From: Talpa occidentalis
Taxonomy: Eukaryota; Chordata; Mammalia; Eulipotyphla; Talpidae
Assembly: GCF_014898055.3 (NCBI RefSeq)
Contig: NW_023602073.1
Coordinates: 84,858,678 to 84,922,677, forward strand
Length of the DNA stretch: 64,000 nucleotides
Direction of reading: 5' to 3'
Shown: positions 55,279 to 64,000 of the stretch, piece after piece
Numbering within the stretch: position 1 is the first letter of the stretch
Layout of the letters: each line of letters opens with the position of its first letter
The notes under the pieces: generated by a model
The model's input: only the letters and a program-made list of their open reading frames with translations
Told to the model about the DNA's origin: nothing
The model's database searches: none
Translations under genes and position numbers: made by a program

Positions 55279-58237
55279 AATCTTCTTTCTCTTCCTCTCC
55301 TGCAGATGACAATAACTAGTGGGAGAGGACAAAGCCTAGAATTTCTTCTGGCAACAAATGGAAAGTAGTTCTTTTCCCCTAGATTGTGTAGATAGTTCTG
55401 GGTCCCTGCCAGTCTCATTAATTGAACAATGTTTTCCATTAAAACATTTTGAAGGGCCCAGGAATCAGAAGCTATTTCTGGCTCTTCAACGGAATGGCCT
55501 TCTTGCCATTGTTCTCTGAACAGAAGCAGAGACATCAGAATATCCAGAAGCAACTGAATTTTAAGCTAATGGGGATGTAAGGGTTGTTTAATGCATTCCT
55601 GTAACCTAACTGATGAGCAAACTGATGTTTTCATTTTAAGGTAGAAGGAAGAGTGCCCATGGAAACTGAAGATTTAGGGAAAATATCCACGTAATGCCAC
55701 TTTCTACTTTTACATCTTCCATCACTTTTAACATGTTTTATTTTTAACTGTGTACCTGAAACAATAACAAAATTTTAGCAAATATCTATAGAATTTTCAG
55801 AGGTAATGTAGTAGATGGAGCCACTTTTTTGCCTCATCTTTTGTTTTTGTATTTTTATCTACATGGAATCAGCAACTTCAATATTTGGGCCAAAAAAAAA
55901 TTTTTGTCTCTACCTATAGAGCAGCAGCAAAAGAAAACATGTCCTTTCAATTGCTGACTGGACCTCAAAAGTATCTACAGCATTTAAAACTAACTGAAAA
56001 GATATTTTGGAGGCGGGAAGTGTGGGTTGCCTAGAGTCTGTCCACTGCTTGCCAGCGATGCTGGTTTATAAAATACTTCAATGACTCCACCAGTACAACA
56101 CAGCCTCTTATGCTCCCTTCAGTCACCAAGAACACCAAGTACATTTTAGGTCAATGAGAAGAGAAAGGTGTATCTCCCACATGCCTTGGGCAGGTACTTA
56201 CATGTGTAGTAGTTTCAGAGTTTATGGTTATTACTCTCTGGAGACATCTGCTGCTGGGCTTATTTTTTTCCTGATGTTGTACCACATCATAAGGTATACT
56301 GCCAAGAAGATTTTGTTTTCTGCTGTTTTAGTCACTTGACTACTTTATTTCTGTAGACCAAATAGAGTGGAGAAAATCAGTAGCAATTCCCTGGCCCATA
56401 GCCACCACAGCAAAGCCTGTGGCTCCATTTGGTTGCACGTTTTTATTCCCTGAGATCTTTAAAACTGTCATTGCATAAGAAGTAGTTAGTCCTCTTGTAT
56501 GTATATGTAACCAAAAATGTGCACTAAGATTTCTCACAAAATATGACTGCTCTCAAAACTTTTCAAGGAAGATCTGCTTTTCAAATTCATAATTGATTTT
56601 TTTATCAATTATAAAACTTTAAAATTGCTTTTTACTTGCAGGGGAAAATAATTTTACACCCCCTTTACTTTTGTTCCCTATTAATAATACTATTCAAATA
56701 AATGTTCTTTTAGAACTTCTATTTTTCATTTTCTGGTAACATAGTGGTTATTGTCATATAGTCACAGAAAATTACAATGATTAAATCATTATTGGCCCAA
56801 TAAATTTGAGACCTTTCCTGTGGGAAAAAAGATTCAGGCCAGGCAACTATTGTCAAACACGTCTTAACATATGTTTTTAGCCCTTGCCTTAGCTCACTTT
56901 CTAGCATAAACAGACCCTTTGAAACAAAGCGTGGAAAATTTAATCCACCTGAGTTCATATTATCAAAACTATTAGACTGGATTATTTTCCATAGTGTCAG
57001 CACTGAAATTATCTCTAAAAAGATTACTTTAAAAGGAACATTCACATAGATTTTACAAATGCTGCGTCCTCTACACCCTTTACGGATCACTTTTGTTTCA
57101 TGTTGGCTATAATTAGCACGTTCCTTTGCTGTGGCCCCTTTTTCCATCCTGGACTAGCAGATTGCCTGGTCATTAGCCTAGCAGCCTCAGTCAGCAGTCA
57201 TTAGTGATCATTGTAATGATGAATCTCTGCCTGGTCAATTCAACTGCGGCTCATTTCCACGTACTGACTGCAGCCCAGCAGTTTCACAGTGCTACTACTG
57301 ATTATTTAGGGTAGCAGCCTCAAGTCATTTCCCAGAAACTAGAGTAGTGAGGGATGGAACACTGAGGTCCAGCTCGCCAAAGCTCTGGATGTTAAGAAGA
57401 TACTGTCACCAGTTAACGTTGAGAACATTAGAACATTGTCGTACAAGCTTAAACCCAACGAATACATCCTCATTCTTCAAGTGGGTTTGCTTAGACACAC
57501 AGTCCAATTATTTGAGCACCTCATAACTTGCTGGGCATTTTTTCATGTTTTACATTTTCAAAACCTTTCCTTTATAAGCAGAGATTTTAATTGCTAAATT
57601 AATTTAACTTTGTCATGATTGTTATCCTTGTTAATGAAAACTTGCAGAAATTAGGTAGCAATTATGTATTAGTGCAATGCTCAATTGGCACTTTTAATTC
57701 AATCTGGTACTTATTTACCTGTTATGTTAAAACAAACATTCTGAGTTTGACACAATTTCATTTGATGCTTAGAGCAACTACAGGAGAGAAGCAAGCAGAA
57801 ATATGGAAAAAGGATTCCAGATGGGACAGAAAGCATAAGCTTGGGGACCAGCTGACATGTGACTTGCTGACTATGGCTGCAGGCAGTGAACACAGCACAC
57901 AGAAGGATTAAGTTCTGTTATTATATCACATTATTATATTACAGCATGATATTGTACAGAAAATAGAAAGGAGACAGGCCTGCCCAGCGGGTCTCTCTGG
58001 AAGAATGGGGGAGTTAATGTTCTAGTGGGAATCTTAAAAGCCAGAAAGTAGTTTGAATGTGACAGCAAGGGAGAGGAACCATAAGTTTTAAAACTGGAAA
58101 TAAGCATGATAAAATCAGTCCCATTTTAGGAAACAGGGCCTGGAAGGCCTCTGCAGGCTAAATTCCAAATTCACTATTATTTTGGCTTGATGGATCTTGG
58201 GATTTCACTTTTGAAATTCAATAAATGTCATCTTTTT
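55279..58237. other. Non-coding DNA, unassigned
   Basis: About 3 kb. The largest non-element frame of the right half, 56719-57147 (minus, 142 codons), lies here. It begins MEKGATAKERANYSQHE but shows no domain, signal peptide or recognisable family, and has no flanking evidence of a gene. 55248-55553 (minus, 101 codons) likewise is unrecognised. 57150-57320 is less AT-rich than its surroundings. Confidence 0.4.
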
Positions 58238-58520
58238 TTGTAAGGCCTTCCCTGGAACTCTGTCCAAACTTTTAAACCCCCAACATCTGCCTCCCATCCT
58301 ACTTCTCTGTTGTGTGTTTTCTCATCCAGTTATCAGTCTCTCACTCTGTATACATCTTATCTGCTTGCTTTGTTTATGACCTATCTTTCTACTAGAATGT
58401 AAGCTCTATAAGAAATGGAATTCTGTCCATTTTACTCACTGTTATATAGCTTCAACACTTAGAACATGGTCTAGTACATGGCAGATACTTGAGTAATACA
58501 TGCTGCATGAATAAACAAAT
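58238..58520 (+). repeat. LINE L2 3' end relic
   Basis: AAGGCCTTCCCTGGAACTCT ... TACTAGAATGTAAGCTCTATAAG ... GAACATGGTCTAGTACATGGCAGATACTTGAGTAATACATGCTGCATGAATAAAC matches the L2 terminal pattern (tagaatgtaagctcc ... gcctggcacatagtaggcgctcaataaat ... tgaatgaa). Confidence 0.8.
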
Positions 58521-58835
58521 TTATTAGTATTTATGCTGATTGTGATTGCTGGTAATAAAAAGTGGCAAATAAGGGAGACAGGTTTCTATCTTCATGGAGC
58601 TTAAATTCTAGCAGAGGAGATAGAAATAAACAAGCAAATGATAATTTCAGATGGTGCTGTTTTCTATGGGGGAAAATATAACAAAATATTAAATATTAAA
58701 TCTTAAATAGAACACTATCCTGTTACATGCATTGACTATATGTTAATAGGAAAGACTATTTTTGCTTGCTTGTTATTTTAAATTCATTTTCTCTACACAT
58801 TATACACTGTTTTTCAGTTTCAGTTATCTTTTCCT
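58521..58835. other. Non-coding DNA with a possible ancient-repeat scrap
   Basis: 58585-58640 (TATCTTCATGGAGCTTAAATTCTAGCAG) resembles the ccctcatggagcttacattctag phrase of a dispersed repeat. The rest is unassigned. Confidence 0.4.
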
Positions 58836-58850
58836 AGAAAGGACATAGAG

Positions 58851-59117
58851 GGCCTCCCTGGTGGCTCAAGGGGTTGAGCACAAAACTGTGAAGCTATCAG
58901 CAGCCTCTGCAACACGAATTTGATCCCTGGTCGGCCAGGGAGCTACCCACATGTTGCAGCAGACCTCTCCTGACTCGTTTGCTGCTCCCCTCAGCAGTGT
59001 ATTTCAGTCAGTCTGACTGTCAGCTCCCCACTCTGTCTCTGGTGAATCCTCTCACCCCCCACACTTCTGGCCTGTACCCCAGTTCTTGTATGCATAAATA
59101 AATAAATCTTAAAAAAA
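58851..59117 (+). mobile_element. tRNA-derived SINE, older subfamily
   Basis: A forward copy with GGCCTCCCTGGTGGCTCAAGGGG head, decayed B box, CAGCAGACCTCTCCTGACTCG and TGCATAAATAAATAAATC tail. AGAAAGGACATAGAG (58836) and AGAAAGGACCTAGAA (59118) are imperfect TSDs. Confidence 0.92.
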
Positions 59118-59132
59118 AGAAAGGACCTAGAA

Positions 59133-60063
59133 ACATAAATTGCAGAGGCAAGAACCTGACTGATGTGTTTCTAAAATGCAGACCTCAGGCTCTGTTGCCT
59201 TGTTCTATTGGGAAGATCATTCCCAGTCATTCCATTCAATCACAGACTGCCTTCATCTACTAAGATGAAAATATACCTTTTGACAGCAATTGTAAAATAG
59301 GTATTTTTCTATTTCATTTTGATAGCACATCATTCCTTCCAGACCCAGGGAGAATCTTTAAGGACCTCAGATTTATGATGTGAACCAAGATGGGACAGCA
59401 ATTAAGAAGAGTGTAAACTTCCCCTTCTTGTGGCCACTTCTCAAGGAGGTTACAATTCATTTTATAAAATGCACAGACTAAAGCAGACAGAATATAAATA
59501 AAGAAACATAGTTAGAAGTTAGGAAAACTATTTTCAATAATAGTAAAAACAAAAGATTTGAAACCCTGGACACAGTTCTCTAAGAGGAGCTAGAAAGAAG
59601 CATCAAAAGAAACCAATCTATCTAGCCAGAAATCCTCCAAAGAACTCAGATGTTTACTCTCTATTTTCAAATGGAAGACATGTAACTAAGAACTCATTTA
59701 AATGAAGAAAAGAACCACTATCTTTAAGAACAATTTCAAGTGACTCATAGATCAGAACATGCCACCACACATAAAGGTCTTTTATTCTGGGGGGGGGGGG
59801 TTGGAAATAGAAACAATATAGTCCTGCTCTCGGGACCAGCATTGTTACAATTACTGAGAGAAAACAATTCAAATCCTAACCAACTTTTTATTATTGTATT
59901 TTGAAAATAATAATTTTCAAGCCAAAAGCGATTTTTTTCAAATATGATTCAGAGAAAGTGAAAATACATGGTGGGAAAATCAGTCATTTCTAATACGATC
60001 ATGTTGCTAGCTCTTGACTTATAAGCATCAAAGAATTTGTGCATGAAATTGGACTACTTTTAC
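59133..60063. other. Non-coding DNA with a G12 run
   Basis: A pure G12 homopolymer lies at 59789-59800. No gene is recognised. Confidence 0.5.
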
Positions 60064-60074
60064 TGGTAATTTTT

Positions 60075-60353
60075 TTTTTTAAAGATTTATTTATTTATTT
60101 ATTTATACAAGCACTGGGTACAGTCAGAAGTGTGGGAGGGTGAGAGAATTCACCAGAGCCAGAACAGGGAACAGAACAGGCAGACTGATGAAGTACACTG
60201 CTGAGGGGAGCAGCGGGCGGCAGGAGAGGTCTGTGCGCCATGTGGGACCCTCCTCCGGTGGCCGGGGAGCAGCCGGGAATCGAACTGGCGCTGCAGAGGC
60301 TTCAGGCAGTTTCGCAACCCAGCGCTCAACCACTGTGCCACCGGGGAGGCCCC
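60075..60353 (-). mobile_element. tRNA-derived SINE, younger subfamily
   Basis: A reverse copy with AAAGATTTATTTATTTATTTATTTATAC, the ACTGGGTACAGTCAGAAGTG variant, and a well-preserved head ending CCACCGGGGAGGCCCC. TGGTAATTTTTTT (60064) and TGGTAAATTTTTT (60355) are the TSDs. The frames at 60124-60427 on both strands are SINE sequence. Confidence 0.93.
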
Positions 60354-60367
60354 ATGGTAAATTTTTT

Positions 60368-61520
60368 AATGTCATAATGCCAAATGAGCACATAGAAAAG
60401 AATATCCTGGGTGGCAAAAAGGAGTAAAGTAGAAGACCCCTGTGCTTTGTATATTATGAGCTGGAATAAAAACTCCTAGAAATATTCCACATCAAATATT
60501 AATCTAATTATTTTTAATAAATTCAGAAAAACAACTATGATGACTAGAAAGCAAACAGAAGTTCATCGAGGCAAAAAGCACTAAAGTATGTTTATTTCCC
60601 ACTTCTATATTTCCCATATCTGTTACCAACTTAGCCTATATTTTATGTCTAGGTTATCGGGGAATAGAGTTCATAAAATGTCTTGATTCCAGCAAAGCAC
60701 TGGAAAGTGTTTTTATAATATCCTTGAGAGAAAGGAGAAATTCAGTCAGGATGATATAACTCTTGGGAGGATTTTTACCTTGTGAGAAATTCCAAAGATG
60801 AACCACAGTCTTTGAAAGAAAACTCTGAAGACAATTGTATGACATTTGGAGATTCTTAGAATAGGATATTGGTAGTTAATGTTGGGAATAAATGAATCAA
60901 GACTAACATAAAATGTAAAAGTAACAAATACAAAGCAATTCCACAGGTTAGTTACGTTAAGATAAATTTTAGTCACTGGTGTCATTTGCTTTTTTAAAAA
61001 GTTATCAACTTCCGGCTGTATCAGTACTCTTATTTCAAGGAAAATAATGATAGGCATCTTTATTGCTTTCATATTTAGTCAACCTTACCCCAAATAATTT
61101 ATATATCCAGAAAGAATTTGCAGCTGCTAACAAAATTCATAAGGTATAAGTGAATGAAAGTAACTGAAAGTTTGTCTTCCCACTAAAATGAAAGCCTTCT
61201 TAGGCTCAGACCATGCCTAAGTTCCCAATGCCTATAAATGCTTGTGTCTAAAATAACATGCGACTATAAAAGAGTCAACTAGGAAGTAATCCATAAACAT
61301 GCATACTAGAAAGATCTGTGCCATTATTCACATATGTCACATATTCACCTCTGAGCTTCCTAGAAGCCAAAGCAAAAAGGAAAATATGTTAAAAGATCAC
61401 TGTTTCCATACACTAAAGCCCCATCATTTTGTCCAGAAGCAATGTATATTTTTCTTGCAGTAAAATCCTGAGAGAAATTTTTCATGTGATACTCATTAAG
61501 TGAATACATAGTGAAGTACA
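60368..61520. other. AT-rich non-coding DNA
   Basis: Nothing recognised. The 108-codon frame at 60746-61072 (minus) has hydrophobic residues but no recognisable family. Confidence 0.45.
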
Positions 61521-61529
61521 GAGAAGCTT

Positions 61530-61796
61530 TTTAAAAAAGATTAATTTATATATGCATATAAGAACTGGGGTACAGGCCAGAGGTGTGGGGGTGAGAGGAT
61601 TCACCAGAGACAGAGTGGGGAGCAGAACAGGTGGATTGACTGAAATACACTGCTGAGGGGAGCAGTGGTCGAGACAGGAGAGGTGTGCTATGCCATGTGG
61701 ATCACCTCCCTGGCCGGGGATCAAACTTATTCTGCAGTAGTTGTGGATAGCTTCATAGTGCTGATGCTTAACCCTTTGCGCCACCAGGGAGGCCCC
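61530..61796 (-). mobile_element. tRNA-derived SINE, older subfamily
   Basis: A reverse copy from TTTTTAAAAAAGATTAATTTATATATGC to GCGCCACCAGGGAGGCCCC. CAGAGAA flanks both ends as a short decayed TSD. Confidence 0.92.
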
Positions 61797-64000
61797 CAGA
61801 GAAATTCTTAAAGTAAATTGGTTGAAAGCTTTTTAATCCTTGTCAAGAAGATTGCAGAAAATTAAACCCAATTTAGTGAAAGTATTTCCGTGAAGGACCT
61901 AGGCAATAAGGTCCAAGAACACAGATTGTCAGTGGTCAGTTTTGCTCTGTGGTGTGGTATTGTAGGGTGGGTGAGGTGGAGAGAGGTGGGATGTGGCAGG
62001 AAAGGCACAGGAAAATAAGCAAATGCATATCCTCAGGACAGTCCTTTTTGAAACCAAACTTTTGCTAATAATTGGACAGTGGAATGTTTGAATCTGGATA
62101 CCCTGGAAAGAATTGGCAGTGCAGACACTTTATGTTGGTACCGAAATGCTAAATCATGTGCTTAGAATGAAAGATAATGATGGTCCTGTTTCCCACTTTG
62201 AGATATATATATAATAACAGACTGAGCATACTTTATAAAACATTGACAAGGAGAATGACATATCTGGACATTGTTTCATATACCAAGTAGACAAAAACCT
62301 GAATTTGGTGTTTAATCTGAAGACTGACGGGGAAATGATAAAACCAACCTCCAATATGGAACTAACATAAGGAGGAGGGAATGTGTGTCCTCCATGGTTC
62401 AGAGCAGGAACAAGGACTGATGAGTTCAGGACCCAAATAAGGAGACTTGACTCAAAATGGAAAACAGTCTTCCAACATTGGTGGCCTGTACATTACGGTG
62501 CTGCCTCAGAGTGCCCAGAGGGCTCTGCCAGCTGGAAGGTTCAGTTTCTCAAGTTGCAGGGAATCAGCAACAGCAGTAGCCATAACTTTTAAAAATGACC
62601 CCTGTCTGGAGGAGAAGACTCAGTCAGAAACCCAAGGATTCCCTAATCCTGGGGTGAGATCAGGCTGAACAGGGCCTCTTTGTTTGAGTGTGAGAATTGT
62701 TCGAAGGGGAGGCCACAAGCCTGAAACTCCACAATGGAGCCTTTAGGTTCACAAGGGATGCTTTACTCTGAGTAAGAAGACTACCCAACTGATGGAGATT
62801 AACCAAAGAAAACAAAGTGTGTGTGGGGGGGGGGGGGGGGGGGTAGGGAGAAAAGTCCAAGAAAAAGGATTTTTTTTTAATGTAAGTGTATTTAATTTGA
62901 AGACTCAAGCAATACGAATCTTGTTATCCCCAGGAGAGGATTTTCAACCTTACATATTTGAACAGCCAGTGGATTCTCTTGCTTTGTTTATAGCTCATTC
63001 TTATTAGCTATAGTCCTTTTAAGAGACTCAGTACATACAGCAGAAATTGCTGTTTCCTCTATCTGGTTTCCTCTTATACACATGTAAAATATAATATTTC
63101 ATTTTTCAAAACTGCTAAATGATGACCCAATTTTTGCAACTTTGCATATATTACAGTGATGGTATTTATTAATATTTAAGCCTCATTGCACTTGGAAAGC
63201 AGAATCATGCAGTATTTTCAATCAAATATTCCAAATCACCTTTAAAGATACTAGAAATATCATATTTAATTTTTATTTCTTTTCAACAGAAGCTGGGGTG
63301 TGCTATGGATAGATTTCATATGCAAAATGCCCTTCATTGATGGAAAAATTATGCATAAAGGACATATTACAAAGTGCCAAGTTTAGAAAGAAAGGTAAAT
63401 TTAGGATGCTGGAAGAAAAGAATGGGCTGCAGGCATTTCCTCTGATGATGAGGCTTTGATTTTACTGGGCAGCCTGTCCTCCAAGCAGGGGTCAGCTTGG
63501 GCCATCTCTGGTCACTGATGCTACATGTGTGCTCCAGTCATAATGCATGATGCATTTGCAAAGTCTTCCATCAAATGTACTGAAATGCACACTTCCTAAA
63601 GCAAAACCTTACAATTTATAAGGAGACATAGGCAGAGTTGAGTTTTCTTTGAAGTTATTTCTGAAAGTTTTTTTAAAAGACTCTATCTGCTTCCTATTAG
63701 CAATTTTTATTTTAAACTGATGATTCCACTCTTTTTAAGTCATCCCCTGCACCAAAGCTTTCTTAATGAGTGTGCTTGACTTAAACGGTCAGTTAGAACA
63801 TGAAAAGCTTATAAAGTGCTTACAGAAAGTATCTCCTAGGTGGACATGTGCAGTTGTTTCCATCCCCAAGGTCCATGTCATTAATTTGCCAACGCCCAGG
63901 CATAGCTCTGTGAGACATCTACTTTATACATCAGCTCCAAATCCCTTACTTCATTGCATTATTCATCATTGCATTATTCTTATGAGTGGCTGGGGATTGT
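61797..64000. other. Non-coding DNA with a G19 run
   Basis: About 2.2 kb with no supported gene. 62340-62800 is less AT-rich and might be an old LTR-type or other repeat, but I could not place it. A G19 homopolymer lies at 62825-62843. Confidence 0.4.
62825..62843. repeat. Poly(G)19 homopolymer
   Basis: Nineteen consecutive G on the plus strand, preceded by GTGTGT. It causes Gly-rich (plus) and Pro-rich (minus) frames that are not genes. Confidence 0.95.

Noticed and set aside
60124..60427. Pair of frames of about 95 codons on opposite strands
   Set aside because: Both are SINE sequence, matching the frames seen in the SINE at 10976.
1..64000. CRISPR array, prokaryotic defence system, integron or phage
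   Set aside because: No regularly spaced direct repeats, no prokaryotic gene packing and no such proteins. The repeat content is mammalian.

Overview
This window is nuclear DNA of a placental mammal. It is AT-rich and intron- or desert-like, and every long reading frame I can explain belongs to a transposable element or a processed pseudogene. There are no bacterial operons, Shine-Dalgarno sites, CRISPR arrays or intact tRNA/rRNA genes. The dominant SINE is tRNA-derived (it starts GGCCTCCCYGGTGGCGCA, has pol III A and B boxes, and ends in TAAATAAA plus poly(A)). It is not Alu, B1/B2, Bov, CAN, CHR or the vespertilionid VES element. My best guess is a laurasiatherian, possibly a rhinolophoid bat (a Rhin-1-like SINE), but that assignment is from memory and unverified.

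Layout. Positions 423-6960 hold a full-length, minus-strand L1 retrotransposon with 17-bp target-site duplications (TSDs), a CpG-rich 5' UTR with tandem repeats, a YY1-like site at its 5' end, an intact ORF1, and an ORF2 broken by only two small lesions near its 3' end. Its tail looks like a short 3' transduction. From 7 to 28 kb there is AT-rich non-coding DNA with SINEs, 5'-truncated L1 pieces (some nested), simple repeats and old MIR/L2 relics. At about 27.98-28.69 kb lies a processed pseudogene of SET (a nucleosome-assembly-protein family histone chaperone), itself split by a SINE. Positions 28.7-37 kb are mostly unassigned. From 37 to 49 kb there are a twin-primed (5'-inverted) L1, a MER5-like hAT relic, a retroviral-type LTR with its polypurine tract, a Tigger-like relic, a 2.1-kb L1 fragment, and another L1 split by a SINE. 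Positions 49-62 kb carry further SINEs, an L2 piece, an hAT-type relic and homopolymer G runs.

No host protein-coding exon could be supported. The genes do not work together as a pathway. The window records successive retrotransposition: the L1 supplies endonuclease and reverse transcriptase, and the SINEs and the SET copy are the expected products of such machinery acting in trans (TSDs and A-rich tails are visible).

I looked for a novel biological system and did not find one. The most useful observations are the near-intact L1 with its repeat-bearing promoter and transduction, the SINE-interrupted SET pseudogene, a perfect 18-bp-arm hairpin at 12646-12685, the twin-primed L1, and the isolated LTR with an adjacent polypurine tract.
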